Below are positions 40,460 to 48,082 of a DNA stretch of 48,936 nt, in pieces. Numbering within the stretch: position 1 is the first letter of the stretch; each line of letters starts with the position of its first letter. Below the pieces are notes generated by a model. The model did not search any database and was not told where the DNA came from. It was given only the letters and a program-made list of their open reading frames with translations. Origin of the DNA: Pelagibacteraceae bacterium AG-439-F23. Its GTDB lineage: Bacteria > Pseudomonadota > Alphaproteobacteria > Pelagibacterales > Pelagibacteraceae. The stretch lies in the NCBI GenBank assembly GCA_003212415.1, contig QCPT01000010.1:1-48936 (forward strand), given 5' to 3'. The position numbers and the translations under genes are program-made.

Positions 40460-41199
40460 TATTGTGCTCCTAAGTAAGCATCTATAACGCGCTTATCATT
40501 TTTAATTTCATCTGGTTTACCTTTTGCTAACATTTGTCCATGCGCTAAACAGAAAATATCTTCCGCTAATTGCATTATTACTCTCATATTGTGCTCGATT
40601 ACTAAAAGTGTAATTCCAAAATCTTGATTAACCTTTATTAGTCTATCAATTATTCCATTTATTAATGTTGGGTTTATTCCAGCGGTTGGCTCATCTAATA
40701 ACAGCATTTCAGGTTCATTCATTAATGCCATAGCTAGTTCAAGTAATTTTTGTTGGCCAAATGATAAATCTCCAGCTCTTAATTTTCTCTTTTGAAACAA
40801 TCCAACAAAACTTAGTAAATTTTCAGCTTTTTCAGTAAGATGTTTGGGTATTTTTGAAAATATTGTAATTAAACCTTCGTCACTTCCTTTGTGACTTATA
40901 AGCATGTTCTCTACACAATTTAATTTTCCATATATTCTCGTTTGCTGAAATGTTCTTAGCAATCCAAGTTTTGCTATTACTGGAACTGGTAATTCTGAAA
41001 CTTCTTTGCCATTAAACTTTATAGATCCTTTGTCTATAGGATAGGTACCTACAATAGAGTTAAATAAAGTTGTTTTTCCAGATCCATTTGGTCCAATTAA
41101 TCCTACTATCTTTCCTTTTTCTACTGACATGGAAATATCAACATTAGCTTTTACACCGCCAAAAGATTTGCTTACATTGTTTACTTCTAAAATGCTCAT
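40459..41199 (-). CDS. livG: Branched-chain amino acid-type ABC ATPase (LivG), first set
   Basis: This 246-residue LivG-type ATPase has Walker A GPNGSGKTT near 36-44, Q-loop TFQQTRIYGKLNCVENML, signature LSFGQQKLLELAMAL near 144, Walker B MLLLDEPTAGINP near 163 and H-loop IEHNMRVI. The signature has F in place of the first G (LSFGQ), a variant common in LivG proteins. It overlaps LivM by four bases and LivF by one. Confidence 0.93.
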   Translation of the reverse strand: MSILEVNNVSKSFGGVKANVDISMSVEKGKIVGLIGPNGSGKTTLFNSIVGTYPIDKGSIKFNGKEVSELPVPVIAKLGLLRTFQQTRIYGKLNCVENMLISHKGSDEGLITIFSKIPKHLTEKAENLLSFVGLFQKRKLRAGDLSFGQQKLLELAMALMNEPEMLLLDEPTAGINPTLINGIIDRLIKVNQDFGITLLVIEHNMRVIMQLAEDIFCLAHGQMLAKGKPDEIKNDKRVIDAYLGAQ

Positions 41200-42248
41200 T
41201 TTAACTCAACCTGAGCCTTTCGATCTTTTTCATCAATAACTTCGCCAAATCTTTCAGGATATTTTTCTCTTAACCAGCCCATTATTCCTTCTGGAAAATA
41301 AATTACGATTACAACAATCAAAACCCCTAGTGCAACATATTGCCAACCTAAGAAGAACGTCCAAAACCCCTCTTTAAAAATATGAAATATTGTTGCTCCG
41401 ATGACCGGTCCCCACAAAGTTCCTTTGCCACCTAAAATTGCCATTAGAACCATAAATACTCCCATCTCTCTTCCATCAAATGCTACGTCGGTTGAATCAA
41501 TATATCCAACTAAACCTCCCATTATTCCACCTGCTAAGCCACAAAAGAAAGCAGATATCATCCAACCAATAATTTTATATTTCATTGTTTGAATACCCAT
41601 CGCTTCTGCTTTGTCCTCGTTATCTCTAATAGCGTTTAAAATTAATTTAAATCTTGTTGAATAAATTGCTCTTACAGCAAGGAATGTAAATACAAGTACA
41701 AAAAAACTTAAGAAATAAAAAAATTCTCCTCTTGCTTCTAAGCCTCCAACGTCAGGAAAAGGTGGAGTTGTAAATCCTTGTCCAGCTCCAATAATTTCTA
41801 TACCTCCTGAAATTTCACCCGCAGCTACTCCTAAACCTAAGGTGCAAATTGCAAAATAATGACCTCTTAATCCTAAAATTGAGTATCCAATTAGTCCCGC
41901 AACAATAGCTGGAACTATTGCAGCAACTACAAGACCAGCCGCCATCCCTTGAAAAAATTGAGCTGGTGTGTGGACAAATGTTTTTTCTCCACCACTTTCG
42001 GTCCATTCGGCTAAAGGAAAAAACATTCCTACCTGAACGGAAGCACAAAGATACATTCCAAGTCCATAAAATAAAATATTACCAAATGAGTTGTAACCCA
42101 TCTCTCCACCTTGAATATTCCAGGTAGTTGCCAAAACTATAAGTACACATAAAATTGATAATTGAACTTTAAATGCTGGAAAAACAAATGGCGCGACTAA
42201 ACCAAAAATCAAAATAGCAGCATATAAAATTAAATTATTTTTGTTCAT
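41196..42248 (-). CDS. livM: Branched-chain amino acid-type ABC permease (LivM), first set
   Basis: This 350-residue LivM-family permease has LATTWNIQGGEMGYNSFGNILFYGLGMYL, the coupling loop LILNAIRDNEDKAEAMGIQTMKYKIIGW, AILGGKGTLWGPVIGATIF and the C-terminal GVLIVVIVIYFPEGIMGWLREKYP. It forms the first-set channel with the LivH at 44063. Unusually, two exported-protein genes lie between LivH and this gene, while transcription continues through. It overlaps LivG by four bases. Confidence 0.93.
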   Translation of the reverse strand: MNKNNLILYAAILIFGLVAPFVFPAFKVQLSILCVLIVLATTWNIQGGEMGYNSFGNILFYGLGMYLCASVQVGMFFPLAEWTESGGEKTFVHTPAQFFQGMAAGLVVAAIVPAIVAGLIGYSILGLRGHYFAICTLGLGVAAGEISGGIEIIGAGQGFTTPPFPDVGGLEARGEFFYFLSFFVLVFTFLAVRAIYSTRFKLILNAIRDNEDKAEAMGIQTMKYKIIGWMISAFFCGLAGGIMGGLVGYIDSTDVAFDGREMGVFMVLMAILGGKGTLWGPVIGATIFHIFKEGFWTFFLGWQYVALGVLIVVIVIYFPEGIMGWLREKYPERFGEVIDEKDRKAQVELK

Positions 42249-42267
42249 TTTTTATCTTTTTTTTCCT

Positions 42268-43275
42268 TTAAAAATCCATTGCTTTAGTTGAACCATCTGA
42301 CATTTCAAATTCTGCTTTCGTTTTTGAAATTAATTTTACAGATTTAAAACCATCTATTTCTTTAATAAATTGATTTAGTTTTTTTCTCTCCTTTTTGCTC
42401 ATCTTCATGCCTGGTGCGTTTACACCAACATCAATTATTACTTCGGCACCACTTGCAAAAGCTTTTATATAAGTTGGCACAGCTTTGCATTTTCCTGTCA
42501 TAGCTTCAGTAACCCAAATAGGTTTTGTAATACTTAAACTTTTTAACAATCCGGCAAATTCATCGACCCAAAATTCTTTGTCACATTTTCCTTCTGGTGG
42601 TGTTATGTGGTGAATATTAGCAATATCAAAATGATCTTTTATTTTGGGTAATGCAGATTTCCAAAATTTTTTATTTTCTGGGAACATGCCAGCTGCGCCT
42701 GCCATCACAATAACTGAATCTTTTTGTTTTTCTCTAATTAGTTTTGATGAAATATTAAAAATTTCAACAAATTCGTCTTCTGTGCCTTTAAAAAACATTT
42801 TAAATTCAGGTTCGTTCATTATTTCCCAATGAATAATTGGTTTAGATAATCCTGGCATATCATTATTTCCGTCTCCATCGTAACGATCTACTAGATTTAA
42901 TAAAAAGGTTTTATAGTCTTCCATTGAGCAAGGTTTGCTTAAATATTTTGAAAAATGTTTTCCAAATGGACTTCTTGCTTTTTTTCTCTTACATGATTTT
43001 TGATCCCAATTTGCATGAGGCCAAATAGTAGCAATAATTGTTTGATTATGATCTTGCGCATAAACAACGTATTCATCTGCATCTTTCCAGTTATATTTCC
43101 CTTTTTTATTTTCGATCATATTCCAAACAAAAGGACCTGGATGAGGTCTAACCCATTGATTATCTTTGCCTCTCATTCTGTCATCAAACATTTCTGTCAA
43201 CTCACCAAATCTTGAATCGGCCAAAGCCCAATTACCTAAAGTAAAATATAATATTATTAACAAAATATTTCTCAT
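42268..43275 (-). CDS. Exported GH-A-clan glycoside hydrolase-like protein
   Basis: This 335-residue protein has a signal peptide (MRNILLIILYFTLGNWALA) and a TIM-barrel-like body. The clan GH-A acid/base appears as HWEIMNEPEF (Glu about 156), and the strand-7 nucleophile as PIWVTEAMTG (Glu about 257), so the catalytic pair is intact. It resembles GH5/GH39/GH53-type enzymes but I cannot fix a family. ATG 43275 is preferred over an upstream codon at 43308 because GGGAGGA lies eight bases before it and a signal peptide follows directly. It lies between LivH-side and LivM-side genes of an amino acid transporter, an odd setting for a glycosidase. Confidence 0.72.
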   Translation of the reverse strand: MRNILLIILYFTLGNWALADSRFGELTEMFDDRMRGKDNQWVRPHPGPFVWNMIENKKGKYNWKDADEYVVYAQDHNQTIIATIWPHANWDQKSCKRKKARSPFGKHFSKYLSKPCSMEDYKTFLLNLVDRYDGDGNNDMPGLSKPIIHWEIMNEPEFKMFFKGTEDEFVEIFNISSKLIREKQKDSVIVMAGAAGMFPENKKFWKSALPKIKDHFDIANIHHITPPEGKCDKEFWVDEFAGLLKSLSITKPIWVTEAMTGKCKAVPTYIKAFASGAEVIIDVGVNAPGMKMSKKERKKLNQFIKEIDGFKSVKLISKTKAEFEMSDGSTKAMDF

Positions 43276-43304
43276 TTTATTTGTCCTCCCTGTGTTTAGT
43301 TGTT

Positions 43305-44066
43305 TCATTTAAAGCTCGGTAATTTTTTTGGAATTTTGTATTCCGGGTTAGTGATTAATCCAACCATCAATTTATCTTTTTTCATTTTTTCTTTAGAATT
43401 TAACTTCCATTCTTCTGAAATTTCTCCATATCTATTTTTATGTGCTCCTAAATAACTTGTTAATGACCAATAAAAATATTCTGTAACCATGCAACTATAA
43501 TCACAACTTCTGTCATCATAAGTATACCATGCACCTTTGGGATATCTTTTTGGTATTTTTTCAAAATATCCACCTCTAGCCTTGTCCATCGCTAATGCAA
43601 TTTTAGTTCCTTTATATTCTCCAAAAATTTCTGGATAAGCATACGCATAACCACAATCTGTAACCAAATGAAGGATTTCTTCTAAATAAGCAATGTTGGG
43701 TTCATTAGAGGCCAAAGCAAACATCCCTTCTGTTTGTTCTCTGCTGATACCTTTTTTTTCTAATTTCTTATCAAGTATACTGTCTATTTTTCTTATAGAT
43801 TTTCCCATTGCCATTGCACAATTATTTTTTACCAAACTATCAACTACCAACTGATTATCTGGTTTACCATCGTTATCATTATCCAGCCATTGGTTAAGAA
43901 TGCTTTTTGCTTTATTAATACTTTTGTCTGGAGTTTTTTCTAAGGCTAAAATTTTAACACCAAAGACATCTACTTGCTTTGGAAAAAAACTTTCTATTAT
44001 TTTATTGTTATCTGATGCATATGATGCACTGTTAAAAATTAATAATAGCAATAATATTTTTTTCAT
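43305..44066 (-). CDS. Exported protein of unknown function with an EF-hand-like calcium loop
   Basis: I do not recognise this 253-residue protein. It has a signal peptide (MKKILLLLLIFNSASYA, cleavage near 17), then a DNDNDGKPD loop near 65-73 that matches the DxDxDGxxD calcium-binding pattern. A possible metal site EEILHLVTDCGYAYAYPEIF lies near 133-152, and a Cys-rich stretch with aromatic residues (YDDRSCDYSCMVTEYFYW) near 193-210. EExxH instead of HExxH makes a zinc-peptidase assignment only a guess. It overlaps LivH by four bases, so it is coupled to the transporter, and is followed by the glycosidase-like gene. Confidence 0.7.
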   Translation of the reverse strand: MKKILLLLLIFNSASYASDNNKIIESFFPKQVDVFGVKILALEKTPDKSINKAKSILNQWLDNDNDGKPDNQLVVDSLVKNNCAMAMGKSIRKIDSILDKKLEKKGISREQTEGMFALASNEPNIAYLEEILHLVTDCGYAYAYPEIFGEYKGTKIALAMDKARGGYFEKIPKRYPKGAWYTYDDRSCDYSCMVTEYFYWSLTSYLGAHKNRYGEISEEWKLNSKEKMKKDKLMVGLITNPEYKIPKKLPSFK

Positions 44067-44956
44067 TTTAAATACTCTCTTTTCTTAGATAGTTTGAATC
44101 TTCTATAAACTAAAATTAAAACTAATAATAAAAACACTGATCCAATTCTAAATTCAGTACCTAAAATATAATCAGCAAATTCTTCAAATACACCAAGGCC
44201 CATACCTGACATAGCAACACCAGGCAAATTTCCTAATCCCGCAACAATAACAATCATAAAAGACCTAATCGTGTATGGTAATCCCATATAAGGATGAATA
44301 GTAAATGTAATTGAAATAAGCGCTCCAGCAACACCACAAAGAGCTGCATTTATTCCAAAAGTAGCAGCATAAACTTTTTCAGTGTCGACACCTAAAATCT
44401 TTGCTGCCCTTGCATTTTGAGCTGTGGCTCTGATTGCTCGTCCAAGCTTTGATTTTTTCATATAAATCACTAAACAAATTGCAAAAACAATACTTACAAA
44501 TGCAGAAAATATTTTCGAATTTGGTAAAACAACGTTGCTATCAAATAAAAAAGTTGTTCCATAACCTGAATTAGCAAGTACCACGTCCGCACCAAATGCA
44601 AAATTCATTAATTGCATGAAAAGAATACTAATTCCAAAAGTTGCTAAAATTGATATGAATAAGTCTCTATCAACGACTTTGTTAATTACTAATTTATAAA
44701 TTCCAATACCAACAAAATACATTATTATTGGAGATACAATAACGCCCCACGCTGGATGAATTCCATAAAGATACATAAAGTAAGCAATGTATCCACCCAA
44801 TATAACAAGATCTCCTTGCGCAATATTAATAATATTCATTACTCCCCATTGAAGAGCCATTCCATATGCAATCAATGCAAATAAAATGCCAAGAAGTATT
44901 CCATCCAAGCAAGCTTGAACACTTATCATCGGATATTGGAAAACCATAAAATCCAT
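44063..44956 (-). CDS. livH: Branched-chain amino acid-type ABC permease (LivH), first set
   Basis: This 297-residue LivH-family permease has LDGILLGILFALIAYGMALQWGVMNIINIAQGDLVILGGYIAYF, the coupling loop RAIRATAQNARAAKILGVDTEKVYAATF and VIVAGLGNLPGVAMSGMGLGVFE. AAGGG lies about six bases before the ATG, just after a terminator-like hairpin, so part of its expression may depend on read-through. It ends overlapping the unknown exported protein by four bases. It forms the first-set channel with the LivM at 41196. Confidence 0.93.
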   Translation of the reverse strand: MDFMVFQYPMISVQACLDGILLGILFALIAYGMALQWGVMNIINIAQGDLVILGGYIAYFMYLYGIHPAWGVIVSPIIMYFVGIGIYKLVINKVVDRDLFISILATFGISILFMQLMNFAFGADVVLANSGYGTTFLFDSNVVLPNSKIFSAFVSIVFAICLVIYMKKSKLGRAIRATAQNARAAKILGVDTEKVYAATFGINAALCGVAGALISITFTIHPYMGLPYTIRSFMIVIVAGLGNLPGVAMSGMGLGVFEEFADYILGTEFRIGSVFLLLVLILVYRRFKLSKKREYLK

Positions 44957-44975
44957 ATTATGCCCTTAAAAAAAA

Positions 44976-45002
44976 AATACCCCCTAGAGTTTAGGGGGTA
45001 TT
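44976..45002 (-). terminator. Terminator-like hairpin between binding protein and LivH
   Basis: An 11-bp perfect stem (AATACCCCCTA with TAGGGGGTATT, arms 44976-44986 and 44992-45002) has a five-base loop. On the minus strand it is followed by a run of about ten T. It lies directly after the binding-protein stop and about 20 bases before LivH. It fits an intrinsic terminator with partial read-through, which gives more binding protein than permease. Confidence 0.85.
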
Positions 45003-45015
45003 TATAGATTTGTTA

Positions 45016-46254
45016 TTATCTTTCAGACCACTTAGGTACTGGGTGAATTAATTCTGCAGAAGCCCATTTAAGTGGAGCAACTACTTTATTTTCACATTTT
45101 CCAGCGCCATCACACATAACTTGGAATAATACCATTGGTTTAGAAACATTTTGACCACCTGGAGCAAACTTTATGTTTCCATAAAAAGTTTGCATATCAG
45201 TTGCGGCAAGAGCGTCTCTTACTTTCTTTTGATCGAAAGAATTTGCTCTTTCAAATGCATCTTTGAAAACCAATAAAGCAGCAGAAGACTCAGCAGCTTG
45301 ATATGGTGGAGCATAACCAAACATTTTAGTAAAGTCTGCATCATACGTCATACCATCTTTAAACCACTTATCTTTATAGGTTAAAGTCTTGTGCCATTGA
45401 GAAGCACATAAAGCGTATTGAGAATTTTTACCATGTTGTTTAGATAATTTTGCAGCATCACAGTGTGTCATTGCAAGCATTGGAACATCAACTTTCATTT
45501 CAGCTATTTGTCTAATAGCAGTCAAAGCACCTTTTGTATGACCCGATACAACAAGCACATCAGGCTTCATCTGTTTTACTTTAACTAAAGTAGCAGCCAT
45601 ATCGTTAAGTTCTTTTGGTAATTTATCGTCAATTATGATCTCAGAACCAGTTTCTTTTGCAGCATCTAAAATGCCCAATCTAACATCTTGAGAAAAAGCA
45701 TCTTGCTCAAAAGCTTGAGCAATTCTTACACCTTTTCCTCCGTTTAATTCTACCGCAGTTCTAATTGCTACATCTAGATATAAGTTTGCTGGCGCCAACA
45801 CTGCAAATAAATATTTGTATCCTTTTGTAAACAAAGATCTAGATGCACCATTTGCTTCCACCATTGGTACTCCGTATTTTTCAGTAACTGGAGCCATAGC
45901 TTTAGTTAAACCAGAGCTATAAGGTCCAAGCATAAATTCAACTTTATCTTGGCTTATTAATCTTTCTGCAAGTTGAGCTGCTCTTTTAGGATTTGATTCA
46001 TCATCATAATAAATAATGTCAAAGTTATAAGTCTTTCCACCAACTTTAACTCCACCCATGCTATTAATTCTTTCAACAGCCATGTTATAGCCATTTTGAG
46101 TATGAACACCATTGGATGAATATTTTCCAGTAAGTGAAACAGCAGCGCCTAAAATAATTTTATCTCCAACTACTTTTGCAAATGATACAACTGAAGTTGA
46201 TAATAAAATTGCTATTGCAGAAACAAATGTAATTATAATGTTTTTTATTTTCAT
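45016..46254 (-). CDS. Amino acid/amide-type ABC substrate-binding protein (Peripla_BP_6), first Liv set
   Basis: This 412-residue periplasmic protein has a signal peptide (MKIKNIIITFVSAIAILLSTSVVSFA) followed by the type I binding-protein fold: DKIILGAAVSLTGKYSSNG, YNMAVERINSMGGVKVGG, IIYYDDESNPKRAAQLAERLISQDKV, MLGPYSSGLTKAMAPV and the late PYQAAESSAALLVFKDAFERA. GGGG(AAAT) precedes the ATG. It is the promoter-proximal gene of the minus-strand Liv array. The ligand is unknown; the length and the Cys residues near the C-terminus (MCDGAGKCENK) resemble amide/urea or broad amino acid binders. Confidence 0.92.
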   Translation of the reverse strand: MKIKNIIITFVSAIAILLSTSVVSFAKVVGDKIILGAAVSLTGKYSSNGVHTQNGYNMAVERINSMGGVKVGGKTYNFDIIYYDDESNPKRAAQLAERLISQDKVEFMLGPYSSGLTKAMAPVTEKYGVPMVEANGASRSLFTKGYKYLFAVLAPANLYLDVAIRTAVELNGGKGVRIAQAFEQDAFSQDVRLGILDAAKETGSEIIIDDKLPKELNDMAATLVKVKQMKPDVLVVSGHTKGALTAIRQIAEMKVDVPMLAMTHCDAAKLSKQHGKNSQYALCASQWHKTLTYKDKWFKDGMTYDADFTKMFGYAPPYQAAESSAALLVFKDAFERANSFDQKKVRDALAATDMQTFYGNIKFAPGGQNVSKPMVLFQVMCDGAGKCENKVVAPLKWASAELIHPVPKWSER

Positions 46255-46288
46255 TTATTTCCCCTTTTAATTAATTAATTAATAACTT

Positions 46289-46317
46289 ATTAAACAAATA
46301 ATTTAGATAATTTGCAA
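46289..46317 (-). promoter_or_regulatory. Possible promoter of the Liv array
   Basis: On the minus strand TTGCAA (46317-46312), 17 bases, then TTTAAT (46294-46289) lies about 35 bases upstream of the binding-protein ATG, in the 87-base gap after the RhtB-type exporter gene. A run of TTAA repeats (46268-46285) lies between it and the gene. The match is weak in AT-rich DNA; the position is the main support. Confidence 0.3.
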
Positions 46318-46341
46318 GCTACTCTAATAACACATTGAAGA

Positions 46342-46956
46342 TTAATATTGCTGTGTTAGTGCAATTATAATTGCTATTACAATCAATACACACGCAGAAA
46401 TTGTGTTTATTACTTTAGGATTTGCTTTTATCCAAACAATTAATTTATTTGCAAGCATTGCGTAACCAATTAAGGACAAAAAATCTAATACTACATAACT
46501 AGTTATTAGAATTAAAAATTGAGCAACATAATTCGTGCTAAAGTCAATAAATTGTGGAAAAATAAAAGGAAAAAACATCCAAGCCTTTGGACTTGTGCCC
46601 GCGACTAGAAAACCATCTTTATAAAAAGAAAAAAAACTTTTTTTTGAAATTTCTTTTGAATTAATGTCTTTTGGTCTTGATTTATAAATATCATAAGCAA
46701 GATATGTTATATAAATAATACCGATCCACTTAAAAGTACTTAGAAACAAAGGATGATCTGAAAAAAAAGAACCAATAACAAAAATTACCAAAGTTGCTTG
46801 AATAATATTTGCAGAAACATCTCCTAATGCAACCCAGATACAATTTTTAACTCCATAATTCATGGAATAAGAAATAATCACTATCCTAGGAGTACCAGGA
46901 GTAATGAACATAAAAATGATGATTTGTAAAAAAAGGATATATTCTAAGGGAAGCAT
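46342..46956 (-). CDS. RhtB/LysE-family amino acid exporter
   Basis: This 204-residue protein has about six membrane helices. The N-terminal MFITPGTPRIVIISYSMNYGVKNCIWVALGDVSANIIQA is the RhtB-type variant of the LysE superfamily, and FLVAGTSPKAWMFFPFIFPQFID is the counterpart of the central NPKA(W/I)xFF motif. It exports amino acids such as threonine, homoserine or leucine. It is distinct from the ArgO-type gene at 6960. Its apparent ribosome site AGGA (11 bases before the ATG) lies inside a 16-bp stem (46956-47014). It would be expressed from the divergent gap shared with glutaredoxin. Confidence 0.87.
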   Translation of the reverse strand: MLPLEYILFLQIIIFMFITPGTPRIVIISYSMNYGVKNCIWVALGDVSANIIQATLVIFVIGSFFSDHPLFLSTFKWIGIIYITYLAYDIYKSRPKDINSKEISKKSFFSFYKDGFLVAGTSPKAWMFFPFIFPQFIDFSTNYVAQFLILITSYVVLDFLSLIGYAMLANKLIVWIKANPKVINTISACVLIVIAIIIALTQQY

Positions 46957-47014
46957 TTTTGGATAGTCCTAAAAAACCGGGAGCTAAAGATGGCTAGATA
47001 GGACTATCTAAAAA
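46956..47014 (-). promoter_or_regulatory. Long hairpin over the ribosome site of the RhtB-type exporter
   Basis: Arms 46956-46971 and 46999-47014 pair over 16 bp with one G-T wobble; the inner 10 bp (GATAGTCCTA/TAGGACTATC) are perfect. The 27-base loop can form a 5-bp inner stem (46982-46986 with 46991-46995). On the minus strand the 3' arm contains the only AGGA upstream of the exporter ATG and ends at the start codon, so the fold would hide the ribosome site. There is no T-run for termination. Confidence 0.5.
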
Positions 47015-47092
47015 GCACAATATCATAGGTATAATAAATTGCATTAAAAATCTTAGCTGGTAAATAAAAAAATAAAGCTTATATCTAAAAAT

Positions 47093-47347
47093 ATGAAAAA
47101 TATCACAATGTACACTGGTCCATTATGTAATTTCTGTGAAGCAGCAAAAAGATTATTTCTAAGAAATAATCTGAAATTCGAAGAAATAGACATATCAATA
47201 AAAGATGGGCTAAGAGATGAGATGATTAAAAAAGCTAATGGAAAAAGAACAATTCCCCAAATCTTTTTTGACAAAGATCACATTGGTGGATATCAAGAAT
47301 TAAGAGCTTTGGAAAAAAGTGGTGAACTTAAAAACTTAATTAAATAA
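47093..47347 (+). CDS. Glutaredoxin (Grx, class I dithiol type)
   Basis: This 84-residue glutaredoxin has the active site CNFC (residues 12-15, after YTGPL), the cis-proline loop GKRTIPQIFFD near 50-60, and the glutathione-binding HIGGYQELRALEKSG. It reduces disulfides or glutathione mixed disulfides with two cysteines. The usual active site is CPYC or CPFC; Asn in the second position is uncommon and could alter redox potential. It is divergent from the RhtB-type exporter across a 136-base gap and convergent with the secreted-protein gene, four bases away, with no terminator visible. Confidence 0.92.
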   Translation: MKNITMYTGPLCNFCEAAKRLFLRNNLKFEEIDISIKDGLRDEMIKKANGKRTIPQIFFDKDHIGGYQELRALEKSGELKNLIK

Positions 47348-47351
47348 AATA

Positions 47352-48080
47352 TTAATCTATAACTGTTGCAGTAACGTCTGGCTTACCGCCATAAAGTCCT
47401 TGGTTTTGTGCGATTGTAGCTGTGCAGCCACCACTTGATCCTTCATATGCTAATGCGCTTGAAGTTCCAAATGCAAGTTTAAGTGTTGGAATTTTTCCTT
47501 TTTTAAGTTTTATAGATTTGGTAAAAGCACCTCTGTATTGAAAATATTCATCATCATCATCAACAGTTCCCGCAGCCTGTGCAGTCCCTGTTCCATCTCC
47601 AGCACTTATACTATTTATCTCATCACCTAAACCACTTATAGTCATTGCCATATAAGCTGTGATTTCAGCTTCATCACCAGAGCTAGTGCTTCCTACAACA
47701 TTTTTGGATATGTCTCCACTATCTGATACAGTGTAACAAGTGTTTGAGCCATCACTAACAGAACCTTTAATTTGAACGGCTCTTTTCATTGTAACTTGGT
47801 AATGTGAATAAGTTTTACCAAATGGAACTTTTGTGAAATCCCCGTAACTTGCGGCAGCAACTCCTGCAGTTGTATCAGCAATATTTATTAATCCGGAATC
47901 GCCAGAACCAACAGTTAATGGATTTAAACAACTTGCCGTGGTACTTCCTGTTTCACATAATTGTAAATAAGTCATTGTAATTTTATAAACTGATGCTGCT
48001 CCAGTTGTACTTACTGCAAAAGTCTTACTTGATAGAAAAACTAAAAATAATACTGATAAAATAAATTTAATTTTTTTCAT
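47352..48080 (-). CDS. Secreted Gly/Ser/Thr-rich protein of unknown function
   Basis: I do not recognise this 242-residue protein. It has a signal peptide (MKKIKFILSVLFLVFLSSKTFA, cleavage near 22), and the mature part is rich in Gly, Ser, Thr and Ala with few charges except a DDDDE patch near 175-179 and a KSIKLKKGKIP stretch near 188. There are about five cysteines, some possibly paired. Alternating polar and hydrophobic residues suggest a beta-rich surface or fibre-type protein. It starts two bases after the outer-membrane barrel gene stop, so the two are co-translated, and it may be the barrel's partner or cargo. Confidence 0.7.
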   Translation of the reverse strand: MKKIKFILSVLFLVFLSSKTFAVSTTGAASVYKITMTYLQLCETGSTTASCLNPLTVGSGDSGLINIADTTAGVAAASYGDFTKVPFGKTYSHYQVTMKRAVQIKGSVSDGSNTCYTVSDSGDISKNVVGSTSSGDEAEITAYMAMTISGLGDEINSISAGDGTGTAQAAGTVDDDDEYFQYRGAFTKSIKLKKGKIPTLKLAFGTSSALAYEGSSGGCTATIAQNQGLYGGKPDVTATVID

Positions 48081-48082
48081 AA

